DNA of 64,000 nt from Rudanella paleaurantiibacter (GCF_009184635.1 NZ_WELI01000002.1:434001-498000); one strand, 5' to 3'. Counted from the stretch's first letter, positions 51,057 to 59,529 are shown. Program-made: numbers and translations. Notes: generated by a model not told the origin, from the sequence alone.

Positions 51057-52430
51057 CTATATGAGCACATCCAAGGCCGCATCAAGGGTCTGCCGGTCGA
51101 ACTCATCCAAGTAAACAGCAGTTTGTTTGAAGTCTTGATGGCCCAACAATTGCCCTATCTGATTATCAGCCACGTTCGCTCTACGTAGACTGCTAGCAAA
51201 GGAATGTCTAGCCACATAAGTGGTGAGCTTGGTAGCTATACCGAGTTCCTCGCCCAGCCGCTTTAAGTCGCTGTTAACCTGCCCTAATATCTTCGTTAGC
51301 CGATATTTAATCTGATTGGGCTTTTGGTGTATATCCTTATCCAGTATCGAAAATATGTAACAATTGTGACTGTGGTGGGTTAGCGCCCGAAATGATTCAA
51401 TAATAGCAAGGGCGGGAGCCGTTAGCTTCATTGAAAACTTCCCCCCTGTTTTCTGCCGGGTGTAATTGATTCGCTGGTTACCATCAGCATCGGTGACAAG
51501 GTCGTGCCAGCGAAGTTGGGCTAAATCCACGAAGTTTATACCACCTACATAGAAAGAGAATAGAAATACATCTTTCGCCCGTTGCATCCGTTCTACTCTA
51601 TAGTAGTTTTTCAAGTTGGCATACGGTCCAGTAGCCGTGCCAGTGGGCTGGTAGGCTTCGATCCTGCGAACCTCATCGCGGGTAATAGCTCGCTTGCGGG
51701 TTTTGGTATCAAACTTGCCCACACTGAATTTATGCTTCTCAGCAACGTTGCGGACAAAAGGATAATTCTCAGCCTTGGCTACCCCTTCTGCAATAGCCCG
51801 GTTGTATAAGGTTCGTAGTGTTCGAAAGCGGACGGATAAGCTCGTCTCCGTATTTCCCCGCTCCCTAAAAAACATCTCGAAGCCGTTGCAAAACTTTACA
51901 GTGATTTCATCAAAGCGGAAGTCGGTTTTATTGTACTCCGTTTTAACAAACTCAGTAAGCTGGTTTTTGAGGTCTCTGTATACTCCGCAATAACCCACTT
52001 TACCAATGCGTTGCATTGTCTCGATCTGTTCGCTGAGGTATTCCAGAACAGTATAACGGCGAGACTGTTTGCGTCCCTCTATGGCCTTACTAGCTACGGC
52101 TTTAGCATCGTGCAGTTCATCGGCATCAACCAGGCTTTCGGCGGCTTTCTCGTACTTCTCGCGTATGTCCTGCAATGCCTTCTCTACCTTCTTTAACTTA
52201 TCAGCGAGTAGCCTTTTCTCAACCGTCGTGCCCTTTACCGGCTTTATTCTTTCTTTATCTCCATCCCAATAATCAGGATGTAAGGTCAAGCCGGTAGCCA
52301 CGTATTTACGCTTGCGCTGCTTAGTGATACAGACAAAGAAGGGGCAGGTTCCATCTTTCTGAACATCGGATTGTCGGTAAACAATGCGAACGGTAGCACG
52401 GGCTTCTTTTGCTTCAGTTGTATGGGCCAT
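51057..52430 (-). CDS. int: Tyrosine site-specific integrase
   Basis: 457 residues with an Arm-DNA-binding domain (about 10-95), a phage-integrase SAM-like domain (about 120-230) and a catalytic domain. Visible active-site parts are the beta-hairpin lysine in 'TRQKTGGKF', 'YVARHSF' (Arg-His), 'LGHQ' and the nucleophile tyrosine in 'TAVYLDEF'. The first catalytic arginine is not obvious: 'FYVGGINFVDLAQL' has glycine where relatives often show arginine. The gene reads inward from attR, as usual for tRNA-targeting elements. Confidence 0.93.
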   Translation of the reverse strand: MAHTTEAKEARATVRIVYRQSDVQKDGTCPFFVCITKQRKRKYVATGLTLHPDYWDGDKERIKPVKGTTVEKRLLADKLKKVEKALQDIREKYEKAAESLVDADELHDAKAVASKAIEGRKQSRRYTVLEYLSEQIETMQRIGKVGYCGVYRDLKNQLTEFVKTEYNKTDFRFDEITVKFCNGFEMFFRERGNTETSLSVRFRTLRTLYNRAIAEGVAKAENYPFVRNVAEKHKFSVGKFDTKTRKRAITRDEVRRIEAYQPTGTATGPYANLKNYYRVERMQRAKDVFLFSFYVGGINFVDLAQLRWHDLVTDADGNQRINYTRQKTGGKFSMKLTAPALAIIESFRALTHHSHNCYIFSILDKDIHQKPNQIKYRLTKILGQVNSDLKRLGEELGIATKLTTYVARHSFASSLRRANVADNQIGQLLGHQDFKQTAVYLDEFDRQTLDAALDVLI

Positions 52431-52465
52431 TTGGGACAGGTATATAAGTTAGGCAAGAGTTTGCC

Positions 52466-52493
52466 TTTACTAACACGTTTCCTAACACAAATA
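52466..52493 (+). repeat. Right 28-bp subterminal repeat (possible integrase arm site)
   Basis: Matches 31616-31643 at 27 of 28 positions, same orientation, 36 bp upstream of the integrase ATG and about 110 bp inside attR. It may bind the integrase N-terminal domain and also affect integrase expression. Confidence 0.7.
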
Positions 52494-52603
52494 TACCAGA
52501 ACAATCAGAAGTACCAAGAACTAACAAGAAGATATTACCTTTATAACTTACTGTATTTCAGATACTATAAAAAATATTGAGAACCATCTAAAAATTACCT
52601 ATT

Positions 52604-52651
52604 CTTGCATGGGGTGCAAGAGGTCGTGGGTTCGAATCCCGCCTTCCCGAC
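52604..52651 (+). other. attR (48-bp core)
   Basis: A perfect copy of 31522-31569. It holds only the 3' half of tRNA-Pro, so it is not a functional tRNA. It marks the right end of the island. Confidence 0.95.
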
Positions 52652-52653
52652 TT

Positions 52654-52681
52654 AAAGCCAGTCAACTGACTGGCTTTTTTT
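52654..52681 (+). terminator. Original tRNA-Pro terminator, displaced
   Basis: AAAGCCAGTCA (52654-52664) pairs with TGACTGGCTTT (52667-52677), continuing into T residues. It lies just after attR, where the tRNA-Pro transcript ended before integration. The remainder to 52800 shows no gene. Confidence 0.85.
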
Positions 52682-52800
52682 ATTACACCTACTAGACGGT
52701 AGCGTGTCCCGCCATGGCAGAACGTTCGTGGGGGGCGATGTCGCTCGACTCCAATAGCTTTATCTTTTCGCACTTTCCTTATAAGAGCCTACAAACAATA

Positions 52801-52833
52801 AGCCCCGGCAACAATCTGAACTGTGCCGGGGCT
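52801..52833 (-). terminator. Terminator of the GH3-beta-lactamase gene
   Basis: A perfect 10-bp stem AGCCCCGGCA/TGCCGGGGCT (52801-52810 with 52824-52833), 27 bp past the stop, followed on the minus strand by TATTGTTTG. Confidence 0.8.
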
Positions 52834-52859
52834 AAGATATATTTTCGTCAGTACCATGC

Positions 52860-55800
52860 TTATTCTATCGCGCTATAAATTACTTCGTGGATCTTCCGAC
52901 GCAGTTTGGTCGTATTGATGGACGTATTAGCGGCTGTTGGGTGAATCCGGTTCGATAGAAACACAAAGACCAACTCCTCATTTGGATCAACCCACACCAC
53001 GTTACCGGTGAATCCCGTGTGCCCAAACGAGCGCTCCGAAGCCTGCTCGGCTACATACACACTGCTGGTTTCTGGATTGGGGCGATCCCAACCAAGCGAC
53101 CGATGGCTGCGTGGGCTTACTGTTTGCGAGAAGTAAGGGACCGTATTGGGTTGAAGCACCCGATAGCCACCGTACTCGCCCCGCTGCAAATTCATCTGCA
53201 ACAAAGCAGCCACATCACGAGCATTGCCAAAGAGACCCGCATGTCCCGAAACACCACCCTGTACAGCGGCCATCTGGTCATGTACCGTGCCAATCAGCAA
53301 GGTATTGCGGTAATATGTATCGTTTTCGGTGGGCGCGCAACGCGGGTTGGCAAACCGTTGCAGGGGCGTAAAACCAATCGAAACGAGGCCCAATGGTTTG
53401 TAAATTTCCTGCTCTACAAACTGATCGAGCGGCAGTTTGGTGATACGCTCCACAATTTTTTGCAACATCAGGAAATTCAAATCACTGTACACATACGCCG
53501 GGCGTCCATCGTCAATCTTTTTGGACATAGGCGACTGCACCACCCACTTCCATACCGAATCTTTCAGCGCCGTACGGGCCCAGAGATTGGGCGCTACCTG
53601 CAACGTGTACGCACTATCGGGGGTAGCACTGTAGAGAGTAGGTTTCAGGCCCCCACCCGGCAGGCGAGTGCGATCCCAGGTCGTAGGATAATACGACACC
53701 ATACCCGACTGATGCCAGAGCAGATCCTGAATAACAATGTTTTGCTTGTTGGTGCCCCGTAACTCAGGCAGATACACCGACGCCTTTTGGGTAATATCCA
53801 GCTGCTTCCGATCATGCAGGAGCATGGTTGCCTGTAGTGTGCTCAGCACCTTTGTCAGCGAGGCCAAGTCATACAGCGTTTCGCCAGTCACTTTCTCAGT
53901 ACCCGCGTAAGTCAGCTTTCCAAAATACTTCTCGTACACAATCTTGCCTTTGCGGGCCACAATGACCTGGCTTCCGGGTACTACCTTACCCGCCAGCGCA
54001 GTTTGCATCAGCTGATCAATCTGTTTCAGCTTGGTGGCATTCATACCCACACTCTCGGGGGTACCGTACGCCAGCCGGCCAGCCGGAACAACCGTTTTGC
54101 CGTATCCTATCTTCCAGTTCCCTGTCGATACGGGCATCACACCCTCAGCACCAAGACCACCAAAAATCACCTGAGCCGTAGCCCGCTGCATTTCGTCAAA
54201 ATCCTGATAACCACAAATGAGGGCATCGGCAGCCGTGAACTGATTTAGGCTGTAGGCCGACCCGAACGCCGTCACGACCACTTTGGTACCACACTGCTTC
54301 AGGCGGTTAATCAAGTCGAGCGAGGCCTTGGTCACACCAAACTTACGGTATGCCGATTCGCTCATGCGGTGAAAGCTCATGATCACCACGTTGGCATCGC
54401 CTACCGAAGCCACAATTTCATTAACTTCTGCATCCGTCGACACTTTGTCGGGATACGTAATTTTCTTGATTGGCGCGTACTGAGCCAGCGTTTTCTGGAA
54501 CGTGTTGTTCCACTCGGCACCAATCGCAATGGAGGCAATGCGAGCTGTATCAAGGCGAGCAATCGGCAACAGATCATTATTGTTTTCCACTACCGTCACC
54601 GTTGCGTTGCAAAGCTCCTGTTTCAGAGCCTGAGCCTCGGGCGAGTTGAGGTCCTGCTCCAAATTGACCATCGAAATAGGCTTGTAGTTATTCAAACCAG
54701 CCCAATACTTGGCCCGCAGAATCTTACGTACTTTTTCATCGATCAATTCCTGCGAAATCTGCCCGGTTTGAACCGCATTCAGAATAGCTGCCGTTGCTTC
54801 CTTGATATTTTCAGGATAGAGCAGAATGTCGTTACCCGCAATCAGGGCTTTCAGGTTCACATCAACCGGACGCCCAGCCCGGCTGATACCGCCCATATTC
54901 ATGGCGTCGGTGAAAACTAACCCCCGGAAACCCAGTTCTTTTTTGAGCAGTTCGGTCACTACCTTATCCGACAACGTAGCCGCAATGGCAGGCCGATTGT
55001 CGACAACCGGAACGTGCAAATGCCCCGTCACAACGCCCATCAAACTATCAGCAATGAGCCGGCGGAACGGGTATAGATCAATATTGTGTAGTTGTTCGGC
55101 CGAGCGGCTGATAACCGGCAGGGTATGGTGCGAATCGAGATTCGTATCGCCATGACCGGGGAAATGCTTGGCTGTGGCAATGATTCGGTTGCTTTGCAGC
55201 CCCCGCATGTAAGCCGAGGCCTTACGGGCTACGTTCTCTTTCGATTCACCAAACGACCGATTGCCGATGACGGGGTTTGCCGGGTTGCTATTGACGTCGG
55301 AAACGGGGGCAAAGTTGATATGAATGCCCAATCGGCGGCATTGGCGGCCAATTTCGTCACCCATCTGGTATACTAACCGATCATCGCGAAGAGCACCCAG
55401 CGCCATTTGCTTGGGAAAATCCATAGCACTGTCGAGCCGCATACCCAGCCCCCACTCACCGTCGATACCAACAAGCATCGGGATTTTTGAGAGCGACTGA
55501 TACCGATTGGTCAGCAACGCCTGCCGGTGCGGGCCACCCTGGAAAAAGATCAGTCCACCGATATGGTAGTTCTGAATCAGGTGTTCAATGTACTGATAAT
55601 GATTAGCGTGCCGGTTTGAGAACGTGGCTACCATAAAAAACTGCCCAACCTTCTGTTCGGGCGTCATGGTTGTAAACACGCTATCGATCCATTTTTCGGC
55701 ACTGCTGTCTACAGGAGCCAGCACTTCAACCGGCCGACTCGCCGGAAACGTATGATCCTTAACCTTTGGTTTTAAGACAACGGGTTTCTTAACGACCGCC

Positions 55801-55916
55801 GAACGCCGTAGGGTTGATACGAGTCGTTTGGCTGGCGTTGTCAAAGCCGCAGCGCTCAGTAAACCAACAAGTAGCAGACAAACTACAGATAATCCAATTC
55901 GCACGTTCTTCCCCAT
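52860..55916 (-). CDS. Exported GH3 (NagZ-type) glycoside hydrolase fused to a serine beta-lactamase-like domain
   Basis: 1018 residues. A signal anchor (about 7-27) precedes a GH3 catalytic domain with the NagZ signature 'KHFPGHGDTNLDSHHTLP' (beta-N-acetylhexosaminidase on muropeptides). A GH3 C-terminal region extends to about 620. A class-C beta-lactamase/DD-peptidase-like domain follows, with S-L-T-K ('DLASLTKVLS'), Y-x-N-type 'YSDLN' and 'GHTGFTG'. The fusion would couple sugar and peptide trimming of peptidoglycan in the periplasm; this is known in Bacteroidota. A second reading is that the C-terminal part is an esterase. Confidence 0.9.
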   Translation of the reverse strand: MGKNVRIGLSVVCLLLVGLLSAAALTTPAKRLVSTLRRSAVVKKPVVLKPKVKDHTFPASRPVEVLAPVDSSAEKWIDSVFTTMTPEQKVGQFFMVATFSNRHANHYQYIEHLIQNYHIGGLIFFQGGPHRQALLTNRYQSLSKIPMLVGIDGEWGLGMRLDSAMDFPKQMALGALRDDRLVYQMGDEIGRQCRRLGIHINFAPVSDVNSNPANPVIGNRSFGESKENVARKASAYMRGLQSNRIIATAKHFPGHGDTNLDSHHTLPVISRSAEQLHNIDLYPFRRLIADSLMGVVTGHLHVPVVDNRPAIAATLSDKVVTELLKKELGFRGLVFTDAMNMGGISRAGRPVDVNLKALIAGNDILLYPENIKEATAAILNAVQTGQISQELIDEKVRKILRAKYWAGLNNYKPISMVNLEQDLNSPEAQALKQELCNATVTVVENNNDLLPIARLDTARIASIAIGAEWNNTFQKTLAQYAPIKKITYPDKVSTDAEVNEIVASVGDANVVIMSFHRMSESAYRKFGVTKASLDLINRLKQCGTKVVVTAFGSAYSLNQFTAADALICGYQDFDEMQRATAQVIFGGLGAEGVMPVSTGNWKIGYGKTVVPAGRLAYGTPESVGMNATKLKQIDQLMQTALAGKVVPGSQVIVARKGKIVYEKYFGKLTYAGTEKVTGETLYDLASLTKVLSTLQATMLLHDRKQLDITQKASVYLPELRGTNKQNIVIQDLLWHQSGMVSYYPTTWDRTRLPGGGLKPTLYSATPDSAYTLQVAPNLWARTALKDSVWKWVVQSPMSKKIDDGRPAYVYSDLNFLMLQKIVERITKLPLDQFVEQEIYKPLGLVSIGFTPLQRFANPRCAPTENDTYYRNTLLIGTVHDQMAAVQGGVSGHAGLFGNARDVAALLQMNLQRGEYGGYRVLQPNTVPYFSQTVSPRSHRSLGWDRPNPETSSVYVAEQASERSFGHTGFTGNVVWVDPNEELVFVFLSNRIHPTAANTSINTTKLRRKIHEVIYSAIE

Positions 55917-56183
55917 CGTTCACTATCAGGTAGTAGGTTCAATCCATCAAAAATGCATTTCTCGTCATACGAATCCATAAAATTAGTCAATGTACCCGTC
56001 AGACACTACTGATTACCCGATCAGGGTATGTTTTTAACGTAAATTTTACGGGTTACTGATACCTCGTTCTTACTTTTGTACAAATCACCCCCTCCTAAAC
56101 GTCTATAACATAAGCATAATCAGGCGGTTCCGATAATCAGGCACGTCGGCCCTGCGTTATACCAACAGTGTAATTAACTCCTT

Positions 56184-56681
56184 ATGAAACTGGGTTTCCT
56201 TACGTTTTTATCCTGCTGTCTGTTCTCTTCGGCTATGGCTCAACCTGCCAGTCAGGCGTACCGGGCTTTGCTCCACACGCTGTATGGCAATAGCACCGTA
56301 CCGACTGTTACCGTGACGGAGTTAAAAACCATGAAAGATGTGGTTTTGCTCGATACCCGCGAAAAAAAGGAGTACGATGTGAGTCATCTCCCCAACGCCC
56401 GTTGGGTTGGCTACGATGATTTCAGCTTCGAGCGGCTCAAAGGCATCCCCAAAACGGCCAACATCGTGACGTACTGCTCGGTGGGGTACCGGAGCGACAA
56501 AATCGGCGACAAACTAAAAGCCGCTGGCTACGAACGGGTTCATAACCTGTACGGTAGCCTGTTCGAATGGGTGAATCAGGGAAACCCGGTTGTTGACAAC
56601 ACGGGCAAGCCTACCAAGCTCGTCCATGCATTCTCGCGGCCGTGGGGGGTGTGGCTGAAGCGGGGCGAGAAGGTCTATTAA
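56184..56681 (+). CDS. Periplasmic rhodanese-domain protein
   Basis: 165 residues with a signal peptide (1-19, ending 'SSAMAQ') and one rhodanese domain: 'DTREKKEYDVSHLPNARWVG' and the active-site loop C98-S-V-G-Y-R-S. The persulfide-forming cysteine is present, so it could carry sulfane sulfur; the physiological acceptor is unknown. It is monocistronic and converges on ndk, with a perfect palindrome between them. Confidence 0.88.
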   Translation: MKLGFLTFLSCCLFSSAMAQPASQAYRALLHTLYGNSTVPTVTVTELKTMKDVVLLDTREKKEYDVSHLPNARWVGYDDFSFERLKGIPKTANIVTYCSVGYRSDKIGDKLKAAGYERVHNLYGSLFEWVNQGNPVVDNTGKPTKLVHAFSRPWGVWLKRGEKVY

Positions 56682-56687
56682 ACCAGA

Positions 56688-56739
56688 TACCGGCTATCGG
56701 ACATTAAAGCCCTCAGGCTTTAATGTCCGATAGCCGGTA
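56688..56739. terminator. 24-bp perfect palindrome between convergent genes
   Basis: Arms 56688-56711 and 56716-56739 are exactly complementary with a CTCA loop. It sits between the 3' ends of the rhodanese gene and ndk and may terminate both, though neither side has a good T run. Its perfect length is unusual for a plain terminator. Confidence 0.6.
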
Positions 56740-56748
56740 CTGAATTCC

Positions 56749-57168
56749 TTAGAATTGCTCCGTGCGAGAGAAAAAGAAGTTACCCTCGATCTGCGCATTT
56801 TCGTCCGAGTCAGAGCCGTGAATGGCGTTTGCTTCGATCGACTTAGCGTACAGTTTCCGAATAGTACCTTCTTCGGCATTGGCCGGGTTTGTAGCACCAA
56901 TCAGTTTCCGAAAGTCAGCTACGGCATTTTCTTTCTCCAGAATCATCGGTACAATTGCCCCTGACGACATGTACTCGCACAGCGACGCGTAGAAAGGCCG
57001 CTCACTGTGAACTTCATAGAATTGGCCTGCCCGCTCGCTGCTCATCTTCGTCTTTTTCATAGCGACGATGCGGAAACCGGCTTCTTCAATCATTTTGATG
57101 ATGGCCCCTGTATGCCCAGCCTCAACGGCGTCGGGCTTAATCATGGTGAATGTACGATTCGTAATCAT
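56749..57168 (-). CDS. ndk: Nucleoside diphosphate kinase
   Basis: This enzyme transfers the gamma-phosphate between nucleoside triphosphates and diphosphates. I start at ATG 57168 ('[15 protein letters not shown]'), 139 residues, which is the family start. The phospho-accepting histidine is H117 in '[10 protein letters not shown]'. '[14 protein letters not shown]' is also conserved. The terminal 'FFFSRTEQF' is typical of Bacteroidota. Confidence 0.95.
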   Translation of the reverse strand: MITNRTFTMIKPDAVEAGHTGAIIKMIEEAGFRIVAMKKTKMSSERAGQFYEVHSERPFYASLCEYMSSGAIVPMILEKENAVADFRKLIGATNPANAEEGTIRKLYAKSIEANAIHGSDSDENAQIEGNFFFSRTEQF

Positions 57169-57196
57169 TGGGAAGTGTACCAAATAAAATTTTGCG

Positions 57197-57204
57197 CAAA
57201 GGTA
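57197..57204 (-). promoter_or_regulatory. Possible ndk promoter, TACCTTTG -7 box
   Basis: On the minus strand TACCTTTG lies 29 bp before the ndk ATG, the same 8-mer and nearly the same distance as at rpmG. No exact -33 TTG is seen. Confidence 0.5.
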
Positions 57205-57363
57205 GCGACGAATTTCCATTTCGGGTGCCAGTTACTCGATATTGCCCCTGAAACAGCGTGCTTTACCTACCTTGAAGGCCAGTGTATAAACACCGCCTGA
57301 AACCAATGCACAGTACCAGACCCGGGGCGGCCAATATCCGAAACCGGATGTTCAAATAATTTG

Positions 57364-57371
57364 TACCTTTG
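57364..57371 (+). promoter_or_regulatory. Possible nrnA promoter, TACCTTTG -7 box
   Basis: TACCTTTG lies 36 bp before the nrnA ATG. The -33 element is not clear. Confidence 0.5.
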
Positions 57372-57406
57372 TGGCTTGATTTTTCGGCAAATGCTGCCGA
57401 CCACTC

Positions 57407-58423
57407 ATGCAAGATCTCGATGCCATTGGCGAGTTGCTTCAGCACCCGCAAACAATTCTGATTACGACGCACCAAAACCCCGACGCAGACGCCATGGGCT
57501 CTTCGCTCGGATTAGCGGCTTACCTCAAAAAACGAGGGCACCGCGTTACCGTTGTTACCCCTACCGATTACCCTCAAAGTTTGCATTGGTTAGCCGGCAA
57601 TAGCGATGTGGTTGTTTTCGAGGAGCGCGTACGCACAGCCGTTACGCAATTGGTCGACGAAGCCGACCTGCTCTTTTGTCTCGACTTTTCCAGCCTCGAC
57701 CGTATCCGCGAGTTGGGCGCCCTGATCCGTCAAGCCCGCGGTCGCAAAATCCTGATCGACCATCATTTAGAGCCTGAATCATTTGCCGATCTCAGCCTTT
57801 GGGACCCTACCGCAGCCGCTACGGCTCAGTTGATTTTCCGACTGATTGTGGGGCTGGGACACAAAGACATGATTGATGTGCCGATGGCTGAGTGCCTATA
57901 TGCCGGTCTGATGACCGATACCGGCTCGTTTCGGCACGGCAGCACTACCGGCGATGTACACCGCATGGCCGCCGACCTACTCGACCTCCATATTGATGTG
58001 AGCAGCATCCACCGGCGTATCTACGACAATACATCGCTCGATAAGCTCCGTATGCTTGGCTACGTGCTCAATGAAAAGCTGGTGGTTGTTCCCGAATACA
58101 AGTTTGCCTACATCACCTTGAGTGCCGAGGAACTGAAGCGGTTCCGTTCCAAAACCGGCGACACTGAGGGACTGGTTAATTACGCGCTTTCGGTGGAAGG
58201 AGTCGTCATGGCGGCCATTCTGATTGACCGGGGCGAAGAAATTCGAATCTCATTCCGGTCGGTCGGTGAGTTTTCGGTACGCGAACTAGCGAGTGCCCAT
58301 TTCAACGGGGGTGGTCATCGGAATGCCGCCGGCGGCCGGTCACGGTTGTCGCTGGCCGAAACCGAAGATTGGCTGCTGAGCGTGGTACCACGTTACCAAC
58401 AGCAACTGGCCGAAACCGTTTAG
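57407..58423 (+). CDS. nrnA: DHH-family phosphoesterase (NrnA-like oligoribonuclease/pAp phosphatase)
   Basis: 338 residues with a DHH domain and a C-terminal DHHA1 domain. Metal-binding motifs: H22-Q-N-P-D26-A-D28, D93 ('CLDFSS') and D118-H-H120. The DHHA1 end has 'GGGHRNAAGG'. NrnA degrades short RNA and dephosphorylates 3'-phosphoadenosine 5'-phosphate; the related GdpP/cyclic-dinucleotide phosphodiesterases have extra N-terminal domains that are missing here. Confidence 0.9.
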   Translation: MQDLDAIGELLQHPQTILITTHQNPDADAMGSSLGLAAYLKKRGHRVTVVTPTDYPQSLHWLAGNSDVVVFEERVRTAVTQLVDEADLLFCLDFSSLDRIRELGALIRQARGRKILIDHHLEPESFADLSLWDPTAAATAQLIFRLIVGLGHKDMIDVPMAECLYAGLMTDTGSFRHGSTTGDVHRMAADLLDLHIDVSSIHRRIYDNTSLDKLRMLGYVLNEKLVVVPEYKFAYITLSAEELKRFRSKTGDTEGLVNYALSVEGVVMAAILIDRGEEIRISFRSVGEFSVRELASAHFNGGGHRNAAGGRSRLSLAETEDWLLSVVPRYQQQLAETV

Positions 58424-58475
58424 TACCTCTGTTCTTCATAATCAGTATTCATTTTACATTAATTAACTCCAAAAC

Positions 58476-59351
58476 ATGCTTTTTAACCGTCTGGCAACAG
58501 CAGCGCTCCTCGTAGCCGCGATGGCCGCTTGCGGACGCAACCGCGTCGAGGTCAGCGAGACTGGCCTGAAATACCAGCTTCACGAAGACAACGAAGAAAG
58601 CCGCAAGGCGAAGGTGGGCGATATTATGACCATCCAGCTTCAGCTGAAAAACAGCAAAGACTCCGTTCTGCGCGATACGCACAAAGAACCCGCTCCGCTG
58701 AAACTGATGCTGCAAGTACCGCCGTTCAAAGGTTCGTTTGAAGAAGGACTGGCTATGCTCTCGAAAGGCGATAGTGCTACGTTCTACGTGAGTGCCGATT
58801 CGCTGTTTGGCCGGGCTATGCAGGCTATGCCTCCGGGCGTAACCAAGGGCTCCGATATTACCTTCAATGTGAAAGTACTGGAAGTACAGAGCGAAGAGGA
58901 ATACCGCAAAGCCGAGACGACCGCAGCGAGCAAGCAAAAAGGCGTTGACGATAAAATTATTGCCGATTATCTCGCCAAAAACGGTTTAGCTGGTAAAGCC
59001 CAGAAAACGGAGCAGGGTGTGTACTACGTGATTACACAACCCGGCAGTGGCCCAGTACCTAACCGGGGCGACCTTATCAAGGTTGATTACACGGGTAAAC
59101 TACTAGATGGCAAAACCTTCGATTCGTCGGTAGGCAAACAGCCTATCGAACTGCCCATCGGTGTAGGCCAGGTAATTCCGGGCTGGGACGATGCCATGCT
59201 CAAACTGCATAAAGGCGAAAAAGCAACCCTCATCATTCCGTCGACGATGGCCTATGGTGCGCAAGGTTCGCCCCCGGTTATTCCGGCCAATGCCGTGCTG
59301 GTTTTCGACGTGAACCTGATCGACATTCGCAAGAACACACAGCAACCCTAA
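58476..59351 (+). CDS. FKBP-type peptidyl-prolyl isomerase lipoprotein, copy 1
   Basis: 291 residues. The lipobox 'AAMAAC' places C19 as the lipidated residue. Two FKBP-like domains: an N-terminal degenerate one (about 30-135) and a C-terminal intact one (about 190-287, 'VDYTGKLLDGKTFDSS', 'VIPGWDDAMLKLHKGEKATL', 'YGAQGSPPVIPANAVLVFDV'). It probably assists folding of periplasmic or outer-membrane proteins. A second gene of the same type follows after a terminator. Confidence 0.88.
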   Translation: MLFNRLATAALLVAAMAACGRNRVEVSETGLKYQLHEDNEESRKAKVGDIMTIQLQLKNSKDSVLRDTHKEPAPLKLMLQVPPFKGSFEEGLAMLSKGDSATFYVSADSLFGRAMQAMPPGVTKGSDITFNVKVLEVQSEEEYRKAETTAASKQKGVDDKIIADYLAKNGLAGKAQKTEQGVYYVITQPGSGPVPNRGDLIKVDYTGKLLDGKTFDSSVGKQPIELPIGVGQVIPGWDDAMLKLHKGEKATLIIPSTMAYGAQGSPPVIPANAVLVFDVNLIDIRKNTQQP

Positions 59352-59365
59352 ATACTTCGTTGGTA

Positions 59366-59406
59366 CAAACAGCACGCCCACAAATAGCTCGGCGTGCTGT
59401 TTGTTT
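59366..59406 (+). terminator. Terminator of the first FKBP gene
   Basis: CAAACAGCACGCC (59366-59378) pairs perfectly with 59391-59403, followed by TTTC. It lies 15 bp after the stop. Confidence 0.85.
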
Positions 59407-59529
59407 CTACAGCCAAGCTATCTATTAAGCTTTTTTAACAGGCATTGGTACGGCCCAAATCGACACCAAAATCCGTTAAAACGCGTTATTCAAAGTGTTC
59501 CTGCGCGAACATTTATCCCTTGAAGTAGC

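Larger units (their letters stand above)
31522..52603. mobile_element. 21-kb integrative element at tRNA-Pro
   Basis: The element is bounded by a 48-bp perfect direct repeat of the tRNA 3' half and carries a tyrosine integrase beside attR. Contents in order: small cargo genes with attC-like palindromes, a nuclease-like protein, the hsdMS-SIR2-hsdR operon with a fifth gene, a primase, an SF3-type helicase, a VRR-NUC-like nuclease, an HTH excisionase candidate, an unknown protein and the integrase. No relaxase, type IV secretion or capsid gene is seen. It resembles a phage satellite or a mobilisable element. None of the backbone heptamer hairpins was found inside. Confidence 0.92.

Noticed and set aside
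52604-52651. Second tRNA-Pro gene
   Set aside because: Only the 3' half is present; the acceptor 5' strand and D-arm are missing, so it is attR.
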